Positions 1 to 5,816 of a stretch of DNA of 15,320 bases are shown here, in pieces (positions within the stretch are counted from its first letter, which is position 1; every line of letters begins with the position of its first letter). Source of the stretch: Burkholderiales bacterium (GTDB taxonomy: Bacteria > Pseudomonadota > Gammaproteobacteria > Burkholderiales > Thiobacillaceae); NCBI GenBank assembly GCA_005790965.1, contig SXTL01000073.1, positions 1 through 15,320 on the forward strand, given 5' to 3'. A program made the translations under genes and the position numbers. The notes under the pieces are model-generated. The model searched no databases and had not been told where the DNA came from. It saw only the letters and a list, made by a program, of their open reading frames with translations.

Positions 1-408
1 CATAAAAAACGCCCCCGCCATGACCAGCGTTTCCTTGTTGGCGAGGAGGATGCGTTTGCCAGCGCGGGCCGCCGCCAGGGCCGGGCGCAGACCGGCAGCA
101 CCGACGATGGCGGCCATGACACTATCAACCTCAGGCGCGGCAGCGATCTGTTCTAGCGCCTCTATGCCGTACAGCACTTCGGTTGCGGTTCCGGCCAGCC
201 GGGTTTGCAATTCGCTCGCCTTGGCGGCGGTCAGCACCACCGCATAACGGGGCTGGAATTGCCGACATTGCTCGGCCAGTTTGTCGATCTGATTCGCGCC
301 GGACAGGGCGAAGATACGGAAACGCTCAGGGTGAAGGGCCACCACAGCCAAGGTGTTGACGCCGATGGTCCCGGTAGCGCCGAGGATGGTGAGGGTTTGC
401 GGGTGCAT
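1..408 (-). CDS. dxr: 1-deoxy-D-xylulose 5-phosphate reductoisomerase, N-terminal part (runs off left edge)
   Basis: Dxr converts 1-deoxy-D-xylulose 5-phosphate to 2-C-methyl-D-erythritol 4-phosphate with NADPH, the committed step of the MEP isoprenoid pathway in the cytosol. The 136 codons present begin MHPQTLTILGATGTIGVNTL, containing the NADPH-binding glycine motif GATGTIG (family form GxTGxxG) at residues 10-16. The segment ends with LLANKETLVMAG, the NKE motif of the family. E. coli Dxr is about 398 residues, so roughly a third is shown; the catalytic metal-binding part lies outside the window. The ATG at 408 lies one base after the cdsA stop (410-412), so it is the last visible member of the rpsB-to-dxr run and is probably translated by coupling. 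It supplies precursors for the undecaprenyl-PP made by UppS, encoded two genes upstream. Confidence 0.95.
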   Translation of the reverse strand, partial: MHPQTLTILGATGTIGVNTLAVVALHPERFRIFALSGANQIDKLAEQCRQFQPRYAVVLTAAKASELQTRLAGTATEVLYGIEALEQIAAAPEVDSVMAAIVGAAGLRPALAAARAGKRILLANKETLVMAGAFFM

Positions 409-409
409 A

Positions 410-1237
410 TCAGCGGGTAAACCAGTGCCAGAGTAGGGCAGCGACGGGTAGGGTGGAAATCAGGCTGTCTAGGCGGTCGAGTACGCCGCCATGGCCAGGC
501 AGAAGCGTGCCGCTATCCTTGACTCCGGCCTGGCGTTTAATCCAGGACTCGAACAGATCGCCGACGATGGACAACATCAGGAGCAGCCAGAAAAACCCCA
601 GGCCCCGGGGCAGGCAGTTGATGCCACACAACGGCCACCACGGATACAGAATCAGCCCGTAGAGCGTAACCCCGACCGCTGCACCTAGCGCACCCTCGAT
701 GGTTTTGCCCGGGCTGATGGACGGCGCCAATTTCCGCTTGCCGAATTTGCGGCCCGTGAAGTAGGCCGCCGAATCGGCGATGGCAATGGCGCCGATAATG
801 GCGAGGATAAGGTTGGGGTGAATACTGCGGAGCTCGACCAGCGCGAGCCAGAAGGCAGGGAGCAATATCAGCCCCAGCGGGAGCAGGCGGGCGGGCGTGG
901 ATGCCCAGCCACGAGAAAGCCACAGCGGTGCGATCAGCCACCAGAACAGCGCGGCCGGTAAAAACAGCCAAAGCGGAGGAAGCGCCAGGCTCGCCAAGGT
1001 GACGCTGATCGCACCGACCCCCAAAGTAAAAAGGGCGCGTTGGGGGTGATTGAGCGCTTGGCCGGCGCCGTGCGCGAGATTCGACCATTCCCAGGCCGCC
1101 AACAGCGTGACGATCAAGGTCAATATGGCCCAAACCGGAGCAGTCGCCAGATAGAGCGCGGCGGCGACGGCGCCAATCAGCACGGCTGCGGTCATGAGGC
1201 GCAGCTGCAAGTTGGATCGTTGGGCAAGGCTAGGCAT
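410..1237 (-). CDS. cdsA: Phosphatidate cytidylyltransferase (CDP-diacylglycerol synthase)
   Basis: CdsA makes CDP-diacylglycerol from phosphatidic acid and CTP in the inner membrane, the branch point to all phospholipids. The 275-residue product is strongly hydrophobic with roughly seven or eight membrane segments. Near the C-terminus, residues 231-258 match the family signature S-x-[LIVMF]-K-R-x4-K-D-x-G...HGG-x-x-DR-x-D: SWIKRQ, VKDSG, then PGHGGVLDRLD, with the metal-binding aspartates and lysines present. SPGKTIEGALG at 175-185 is also typical. An in-frame ATG exists further upstream (1315), but it would place 26 non-membrane residues inside uppS. The ATG at 1237, beginning MPSLAQRSNL, gives normal family length and overlaps the uppS stop by 8 bases, so translational coupling is likely. 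I see no clear Shine-Dalgarno sequence. Confidence 0.95.
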   Translation of the reverse strand: MPSLAQRSNLQLRLMTAAVLIGAVAAALYLATAPVWAILTLIVTLLAAWEWSNLAHGAGQALNHPQRALFTLGVGAISVTLASLALPPLWLFLPAALFWWLIAPLWLSRGWASTPARLLPLGLILLPAFWLALVELRSIHPNLILAIIGAIAIADSAAYFTGRKFGKRKLAPSISPGKTIEGALGAAVGVTLYGLILYPWWPLCGINCLPRGLGFFWLLLMLSIVGDLFESWIKRQAGVKDSGTLLPGHGGVLDRLDSLISTLPVAALLWHWFTR

Positions 1238-1979
1238 GGGTTTGTTCGCTGGTGCGGCCAAAGCGGCGCTCCCGGTGTTGGTAAGATTGAATCGCAGCCG
1301 CCAGGGCCTCAGCATTAAAGTCAGGCCAATAGATGTCGGTGAAATACAGCTCGGTATAGGCGAGTTGCCAAAGCATGAAGTTGCTAATGCGCTGCTCGCC
1401 GCCGGTGCGGATGAAGAGGTCCGGTTCCGGGATGTCGCCCAGCGACAGGTATTCGGTCAGGCTGGTCTCGTCGATCACGGTGGCTTCTGGATTGGCCGCG
1501 CGCCAGCGGTTGACCGCGTTGAGGATATCCCAGCGGCCGCCATAGTTGGCGGCGATGGTCAGCGTGAGCCGATTGCACCCCGCCGTGCGCACCTCAGCGG
1601 CAGTGACCAATTCCTGGATACGGGGCGAAAAACGCGTCAGGTCGCCGACGACATTGAGGCGCACGCCGTTCTGGATGAGCCGATCAACCTCATCTTCCAG
1701 CGCCTCGACGAAGAGTTCCATCAGGCGGGACACCTCGGCCTCGGGGCGACGCCAGTTTTCAGAACTGAAGGCAAACAGGGTGAGATAAGCGACGCCTTGA
1801 GCAGCGCAGGCCTTGACGATGTCGCGAACCCGCTTGACTCCTACCGCATGTCCGGCCACGCGCGGCAGCAGGCGCTTTTTGGCCCAACGGCCATTGCCGT
1901 CCATAATGATGGCAATGTGTTGCGGGACAGCGGCGACCTCGGGGATGGCCTGGGTGGGACTAATGAGTTTGCGCAGCAT
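1230..1979 (-). CDS. uppS: (2Z,6E)-farnesyl diphosphate-dependent undecaprenyl diphosphate synthase
   Basis: UppS is the cytosolic cis-prenyltransferase that adds eight isopentenyl units to farnesyl-PP, giving the C55 carrier lipid for peptidoglycan and surface polysaccharides. The 249-residue protein has the diagnostic HIAIIMDGNGRWA (21-33) with the catalytic Asp27 and Arg31, RVAGHAVG (40-47), FSSENWRRP (71-79) and RTGGEQRISNF (191-201) for pyrophosphate and IPP binding. Length is normal. The TGGEQR form, where E. coli has TSGEHR, is what I associate with Betaproteobacteria. It lies 33 bases after frr, with a small hairpin in that gap (see separate entry), and its last codons contain the cdsA start. 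No strong Shine-Dalgarno sequence precedes the ATG. Confidence 0.96.
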   Translation of the reverse strand: MLRKLISPTQAIPEVAAVPQHIAIIMDGNGRWAKKRLLPRVAGHAVGVKRVRDIVKACAAQGVAYLTLFAFSSENWRRPEAEVSRLMELFVEALEDEVDRLIQNGVRLNVVGDLTRFSPRIQELVTAAEVRTAGCNRLTLTIAANYGGRWDILNAVNRWRAANPEATVIDETSLTEYLSLGDIPEPDLFIRTGGEQRISNFMLWQLAYTELYFTDIYWPDFNAEALAAAIQSYQHRERRFGRTSEQTHA

Positions 1980-1991
1980 GGTTGAATTGTA

Positions 1992-2006
1992 GCCGCCAAG
2001 GGCGGC
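1992..2006 (-). repeat. Short GC-rich inverted repeat in the frr-uppS gap
   Basis: A perfect 6-bp inverted repeat with a 3-base spacer (GCCGCC, 3 bases, GGCGGC) lies between the frr stop and the uppS start. On the minus-strand transcript it would form a small stable hairpin ending 12 bases before the uppS ATG, where a ribosome-binding site would be. There is no following U-run, so it is not an intrinsic terminator. It could damp uppS initiation or protect mRNA ends after cleavage. Function is inference only. Confidence 0.5.
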
Positions 2007-2012
2007 CCCTAC

Positions 2013-2570
2013 TCAAACAGCCATCAATTCTTTTTCTTTTTCTGCGGTCGCCTTATCAACTTCCGCAATGTGCTTGTCGGTCAACTTCTGGATGTCGTCG
2101 CTCGCCCGGCGCTCATCGTCTTCGCTAATCTCGCTCTTCTTCTGGCGGTCTTTTAAGTGGGCCAGCGCATCACGGCGAATATTGCGAATGGCAATCTTGC
2201 CTTCCTCAGCCTCGTGGCGAACGACCTTGACCAGATCACGGCGGCGCTCCTCGGTCATGGCCGGGATCGGGACACGAACCACATCACCAATCGTGCTGGG
2301 GTTGAGACCGAGGTCAGAATCGCGAATGGCCTTTTCAATCTTGGCCAGCATGGGTTTTTCCCAGGCCTGAACACCAAGAGTGTGCGAGTCCAGCACCGAC
2401 ACATTGCCGACTTGGTTCACGGCCATCAGGCTGCCGTAGTAATCCACCTTGACATGATCAAGGAGCCCGGCATGGGGCCGCCCGGTACGAATCTTGCCAA
2501 ATTCGGTCTTGAGGGCCTCGACCGATTTGTGCATCTTGTCTTCCGCATTTTTCCGGATCTCTTGGGTCAT
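2013..2570 (-). CDS. frr: Ribosome recycling factor
   Basis: RRF works with EF-G to split the post-termination ribosome in the cytosol. The 185-residue product has the standard family length and conserved blocks: KIRTGRPHAGLLDHVKVDYY near residues 26-45, SDLGLNPSTIGDVVRVPIP in the middle, TEERRRDLVKVVRHEAE after it, then RNIRRDA and EISEDDERRA and a C-terminal helix ending KELMAV. The ATG at 2570 is preceded by GGAG at 2578-2581 with seven bases between, a good Shine-Dalgarno sequence. It follows pyrH by 14 bases and belongs to the same transcription unit as tsf and rpsB, the usual arrangement in Proteobacteria. Confidence 0.97.
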   Translation of the reverse strand: MTQEIRKNAEDKMHKSVEALKTEFGKIRTGRPHAGLLDHVKVDYYGSLMAVNQVGNVSVLDSHTLGVQAWEKPMLAKIEKAIRDSDLGLNPSTIGDVVRVPIPAMTEERRRDLVKVVRHEAEEGKIAIRNIRRDALAHLKDRQKKSEISEDDERRASDDIQKLTDKHIAEVDKATAEKEKELMAV

Positions 2571-2584
2571 TTTATTGCTCCAGA

Positions 2585-3301
2585 TTAGAGGGTTACCCGC
2601 GTACCTTCATCCTCACCCATAACGACTCGCTGCAAGGCTCCGGGGTTGAAGATACTGAAAACACACAGGGGCAGGGCTTGTTCACGGCAGAGCGCAAAAG
2701 CCGCCGTATCGAGAACGCCCAAATTGCGGGCGATGGCCTCGTCAAAGCTGAGTGTGGTGTAGCGGCTTGCGGTGGGGTCTTTCTTGGGGTCTGCGGTATA
2801 GACGCCATCCACCTTGGTGGCCTTGAGCATCAAGTCGGCCCCGATCTCCGCACCGCGCAGGGCCGAGGCCGTGTCAGTGGTGAAAAAGGGGTTGCCCGTG
2901 CCGCCACCGAAGATGACTACGCGACCCGCCTCGAGGTGACGCACCGCGCTATCCCGCTCAAAAGATTCGCCGACATGACCGATTGAAACCGCCGTCTGCA
3001 CCCGAGTATCTACCCCGGCGGCCACTAAGGCGTCTTTCAGGGCGAGGGCATTCATGACCGTGGCCAGCATGCCCATGGAATCGGCCGTGGTGCGGTTCAT
3101 CCCGGACAGGGCACCGGTCGCACCCCGAAAGAGGTTTCCGCCCCCCACCACAATGGCGACCTGCACACCCAGAGCAACGACATCCTTGATCTGGGCAGTG
3201 ATCCCGGCCAGTGTCGCGGCGTGATAACCAAAGGCGTCTGGCCCCATCAGGGCCTCACCCGACAGCTTAAGCAGGATGCGACGATAGGCGGGGGCGGCCA
3301 T
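2585..3301 (-). CDS. pyrH: Uridylate kinase (UMP kinase)
   Basis: PyrH phosphorylates UMP to UDP with ATP, feeding pyrimidine nucleotide synthesis. It is a cytosolic hexamer of the amino-acid-kinase fold. The 238-residue protein shows the expected motifs: KLSGEAL (12-18, ATP phosphates), GGGNLFRG (53-60), DSMGMLAT (74-81, UMP binding), GGGTGNPFFTTD (132-143) and DGVYTADPKKDP (165-176). Length matches the family. The ATG at 3301 lies three bases after the tsf stop, so coupling to tsf translation is likely. Linking a nucleotide kinase to translation factors in one operon is the normal proteobacterial layout. Confidence 0.97.
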   Translation of the reverse strand: MAAPAYRRILLKLSGEALMGPDAFGYHAATLAGITAQIKDVVALGVQVAIVVGGGNLFRGATGALSGMNRTTADSMGMLATVMNALALKDALVAAGVDTRVQTAVSIGHVGESFERDSAVRHLEAGRVVIFGGGTGNPFFTTDTASALRGAEIGADLMLKATKVDGVYTADPKKDPTASRYTTLSFDEAIARNLGVLDTAAFALCREQALPLCVFSIFNPGALQRVVMGEDEGTRVTL

Positions 3302-3304
3302 GAA

Positions 3305-4180
3305 TCAGACCTTGGACGCGGCAGCAACCTCGGCTGCGAAGTCGTTAACTTTCTTCTCGATGCCTTCGCCGACCATGTACAGGGTGAAGCCGTGTACGGC
3401 GCCGCCCTTGGATTTCATCAACTGTTCAATGGTCTGCTTGTCGTCCTTGACGAAGGGCTGAGTCAACAGGGCGACTTCTTTGAGGAATTTCTGCACGGTG
3501 CCTTCGGCGATCTTGTCCAGCATCGCTTCGGGTTTGCCGGCTTCCCTGGCCTTCTCAATGGCGACGCGGCGCTCGGTATCGATCAGGGCCTGGGCTACGC
3601 CCGAGGCATCGAGGGACTTGGGCTTGGTCGCGGCGATGTGCATGGCCACATCACGGGCGGTGGTTTCGTCGCCGGTGATATCAACCAACACGCCAATCTT
3701 GGCGCCGCCGTGGATGTACTGGGCCAGCTTGCCTTGTGCTTCGACGCGAACAAAACGGCGCAAGCTCATGTTTTCGCCAATTTTTCCAACCAATGCGGTG
3801 CGAATTTCTTCGACCGTTTGAGCGCCGATCTTCATGGCGGAGAGGGCCGCCACATCAGCCGGATTCTGACTCACGACCATCTCGGCGAGGTTTTTGACCA
3901 GGGCCAGGAAGTCATCATTTTTGGCTACAAAATCGGTCTCGCAGTTCACTTCAATCATCGAACCCAGCTTGCCGTCGGCGGTAATATGGATGCCAACGAT
4001 GCCTTCAGCTGCAACCCGACCGGCGCTCTTGGCCGCCTTGTTGCCAAACTTGACGCGCAAGATCTCTTCGGCGCGGGTCATGTCGCCATCGGACTCGCCC
4101 AGGGCGCGCTTGCAATCCATCATCGGCGCATCCGTCATTTCGCGCAGTTGTTTCACCATTGCGGCAGTAATTTCAGCCAT
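3305..4180 (-). CDS. tsf: Translation elongation factor Ts
   Basis: EF-Ts is the nucleotide exchange factor for EF-Tu. The 291-residue product starts MAEITAAMVKQLREMTDAPM, the N-terminal UBA-like domain, and carries the TDFVAKN motif at 82-88 that contacts EF-Tu, followed by GKIGENMSLRRF and the dimerisation domain. The open frame extends to 4204, but the ATG at 4180 is the right start: it has GGAGAA just upstream and matches the conserved family N-terminus. It follows rpsB after a 111-base spacer that contains a strong terminator-like hairpin (separate entry), so its expression probably depends on partial read-through or on an additional promoter not evident here. Confidence 0.97.
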   Translation of the reverse strand: MAEITAAMVKQLREMTDAPMMDCKRALGESDGDMTRAEEILRVKFGNKAAKSAGRVAAEGIVGIHITADGKLGSMIEVNCETDFVAKNDDFLALVKNLAEMVVSQNPADVAALSAMKIGAQTVEEIRTALVGKIGENMSLRRFVRVEAQGKLAQYIHGGAKIGVLVDITGDETTARDVAMHIAATKPKSLDASGVAQALIDTERRVAIEKAREAGKPEAMLDKIAEGTVQKFLKEVALLTQPFVKDDKQTIEQLMKSKGGAVHGFTLYMVGEGIEKKVNDFAAEVAAASKV

Positions 4181-4205
4181 TGTGTTCTCCAAATATTCAG
4201 TCAAT

Positions 4206-4269
4206 AAAAAACGCGCCCTTTGGTGTGACCTTGGCGCTTGCTATGCCAAGGGACCACAGACCGGGCGCG
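4206..4269 (-). terminator. Terminator/attenuator hairpin between rpsB and tsf
   Basis: On the minus-strand transcript an outer 7-bp stem, CGCGCCC (4263-4269) with GGGCGCG (4212-4218), is followed directly by six U residues (4206-4211). Inside it are a 4-bp helix (TGTG 4255-4258 with CACA 4224-4227) and a 7-bp helix (CCTTGGC 4245-4251 with GCCAAGG 4229-4235) closing a 9-base loop. This has all the marks of an intrinsic terminator, yet it lies inside the rpsB-tsf operon. It begins 22 bases after the rpsB stop, and its U-run ends 25 bases before the tsf ATG. I infer partial termination that sets the ratio of S2 to EF-Ts and downstream products. Confidence 0.78.
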
Positions 4270-4291
4270 CTTCGTTAGGTTTACTTATAAC

Positions 4292-5044
4292 TTAGGCGCT
4301 GGCCTCGGGAGCGTCAGCCACCTCAACATATTCGTCCTGGGTGGCAGCCACGATGTCATCGATCACTTGCGAGCGGCCTTCCAACACGGCATCCGCCATG
4401 GCTTGGGCATACAGGCGGATGGCATTGGTGGCGTCATCGTTACCGGGAATGATGTGATCAATGCCGGCCGGACTGTTGTTCGTATCGACCACGCCGATCA
4501 CCGGAATGCCCAGCTTGACGGCTTCGCTGATGGCAATTTTCTGGTAGCCGGTGTCGATCACGAACAGGGCGTCAGGCAGTTTGTCCATGTCCTTGATGCC
4601 ACCCAAGCTGCGATTGAGATTGTCAAATTCGCGTTGCACGGTCAGGATTTCACGCTTGGACAGCGGCGAAGTCTCGGTATTGGCGAGTTGCGCCTCGAGA
4701 TCCTTGAGGCGCTTCACTGACTGCTTGACCGTCTTGTAGTTGGTCAACATGCCGCCCAGCCAGCGGTGGGAAACCCAGGGCATACCACAACGGGCAGCTT
4801 CTTCAGCCACGATGTCGCGTGCGGCACGCTTGGTGCCAACAAACAGGATGGTGCCGCGCTTGGCAGCCAGTTGCCGTGCAACCTTGGCAGCGTCCTGCAG
4901 CATGGGCAGGGACTTTTCCAGGTTGACGATATGAATTTTGTTGCGGGCCCCGAAGATGAAGGGGGCCATTTTGGGGTTCCAGAAGCGCGTTTGGTGACCA
5001 AAATGGCAGCCGGCTTCCAGCATCTGACGCATTGTTACAGACAT
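4292..5044 (-). CDS. rpsB: 30S ribosomal protein S2
   Basis: S2 is a late-assembling protein of the small subunit, needed for S1 binding. The 250-residue product starts MSVTMRQMLEAGCHFGHQTR and contains FGARNKIHIVNLEKS, HRWLGGMLTNYKTVKQS (an S2 signature), LPDALFVIDTGYQKIA and GIPVIGVVDTNNSP...IPGNDDA. Length is normal for the family. The ATG at 5044 has GGAG at 5051-5054, six bases upstream. It is the first gene of the operon, preceded by a recognisable promoter and a leader with a potential pseudoknot next to the ribosome-binding site. Binding of free S2 to its own leader is known in E. coli, and an equivalent control is likely here. Confidence 0.98.
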   Translation of the reverse strand: MSVTMRQMLEAGCHFGHQTRFWNPKMAPFIFGARNKIHIVNLEKSLPMLQDAAKVARQLAAKRGTILFVGTKRAARDIVAEEAARCGMPWVSHRWLGGMLTNYKTVKQSVKRLKDLEAQLANTETSPLSKREILTVQREFDNLNRSLGGIKDMDKLPDALFVIDTGYQKIAISEAVKLGIPVIGVVDTNNSPAGIDHIIPGNDDATNAIRLYAQAMADAVLEGRSQVIDDIVAATQDEYVEVADAPEASA

Positions 5045-5172
5045 GAATTACTCCAGTTAAGGTTAGCACTGACATCCGCCGGAACTTGGAGACCCTCTCC
5101 AAAGCACCTTAACAGGCGGATGCGCAAATTACTCGCGATCGGAATACCGAAGGGTTAACCGGACTTGCGAGC
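5045..5172 (-). promoter_or_regulatory. Structured rpsB mRNA leader with potential pseudoknot (candidate S2 autoregulatory site)
   Basis: The leader from the inferred start near 5172 to the rpsB ATG holds three perfect helices. P1 is CATCCGCC (5115-5122) with GGCGGATG (5073-5080). P2, nested within P1, is TTGGAGA (5096-5102) with TCTCCAA (5086-5092), closed by GGG. P3 pairs GTTAAGGT (5106-5113), located inside the P1 loop, with ACCTTAAC (5056-5063), located after P1, which makes a pseudoknot. P3 ends one base before the Shine-Dalgarno GGAG (5051-5054). A CTCCA stretch in P2 could alternatively pair with TGGAG at the ribosome-binding site. A smaller hairpin near the 5' end (CTCGC 5167-5171 with GCGAG 5132-5136) is also possible. 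Regulation by S2 is inferred from E. coli; the structure here is read directly from base complementarity. Confidence 0.72.
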
Positions 5173-5178
5173 CGCGAG

Positions 5179-5208
5179 ATTCTATCCGCAGAACAGGTGA
5201 TTGGGCAA
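5179..5208 (-). promoter_or_regulatory. Sigma70-type promoter of the rpsB operon
   Basis: On the minus strand TTGCCC (5203-5208) and TAGAAT (5179-5184) are separated by 18 bases. The -10 box matches five of six consensus positions and is followed by a GC-rich CTCGCGG stretch, a discriminator of the kind common on growth-rate-controlled ribosomal promoters. The predicted start is near 5171-5172, giving a leader of about 127 bases. The promoter lies between the end of the small unknown gene (5244) and rpsB, so the ribosomal operon can be transcribed independently of the ftsK-lolA-rarA run. Confidence 0.72.
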
Positions 5209-5243
5209 GTAAATCGTGTGGAATAGACCGATCTGCGGCGCCC

Positions 5244-5816
5244 TCAAGGGGCCGGAGGACGCCGAGCCCAGGCCTCGGCGTCGCCATAATCGAGAAACTT
5301 CTGCGTCAGGCGATGCGGATCTTGACTGCGGTGCGCGTGTTTGATCGGGCACCAATAAGACTCGGTCAGCGCGGCAATCTCGCGCACATACTCGATCAGG
5401 CCGTTGGCGTAGCCGCAATAGAGACAATGAACCTTTTCGATCAGGTTGAGGTAGGCCAGCAGGTGACGGTCAATCACGATATGGTCCCGATGGCGCACGC
5501 GCTTGAGGCCGTAAACAGGAAAACAAATAAGCTGGTACAGGGTCGCCATCAGATCAAGCAAAACCAGCGGTACGATCAGGCTGTAGATAAAGGGCGCAGT
5601 CAGCAAATGGCTAAGGCGCGCCGTGAAGAGATAGCGTAGCAAGCCAGCCCGGTACTGGACCTGCACACGACGAATACCAGACTCGAAATGCACCCGACCC
5701 TGCTCAAGACGGTAATGCAGGCGAGCGCGGGTTTCATTGAGTTGCGCTAGCGCCGCCGCCTCCAGCTCGGCCTCAGCCTCGCGCAAGCGAATCAGTAGTT
5801 CTTCCATCGTTTTCAT
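5244..5816 (-). CDS. Conserved-looking membrane-associated protein of unknown function with Cys/His cluster
   Basis: I do not recognise a named family. The 190-residue product has an N-terminal charged, probably coiled-coil helix (about 4-40, rich in E, L, A, R) and a hydrophobic stretch (about 72-100) able to form one or two membrane segments. A basic segment GLKRVRHRDH follows, then a region with HCLYC (130-134) and CPIKHAH (156-162). Cys131, Cys134, Cys156 and His160 are spaced like a possible metal site; this is inference. The start ATG (5814-5816) overlaps the rarA stop as ATGA, indicating translational coupling; an alternative start is Met4. The C-terminus ends in a short proline-rich tail. 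Its stop lies about 35 bases upstream of the rpsB promoter, with no clear terminator between. It has good coding character and continues the ftsK-lolA-rarA unit. Confidence 0.85.
   Translation of the reverse strand: MKTMEELLIRLREAEAELEAAALAQLNETRARLHYRLEQGRVHFESGIRRVQVQYRAGLLRYLFTARLSHLLTAPFIYSLIVPLVLLDLMATLYQLICFPVYGLKRVRHRDHIVIDRHLLAYLNLIEKVHCLYCGYANGLIEYVREIAALTESYWCPIKHAHRSQDPHRLTQKFLDYGDAEAWARRPPAP

Noticed and set aside
1194..1985. Plus-strand open frame of 263 codons opposite uppS, and a similar one at 7612-8493 opposite lolA/ftsK
   Set aside because: Both lie antisense to well-supported genes, have no ribosome-binding site of note and no family motifs.
3221..4207. Long plus-strand open frame (328 codons) opposite tsf
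   Set aside because: It is the antisense of tsf, whose motifs are complete. Such mirrored frames are expected in GC-rich coding DNA, and the translation has no recognisable domain.
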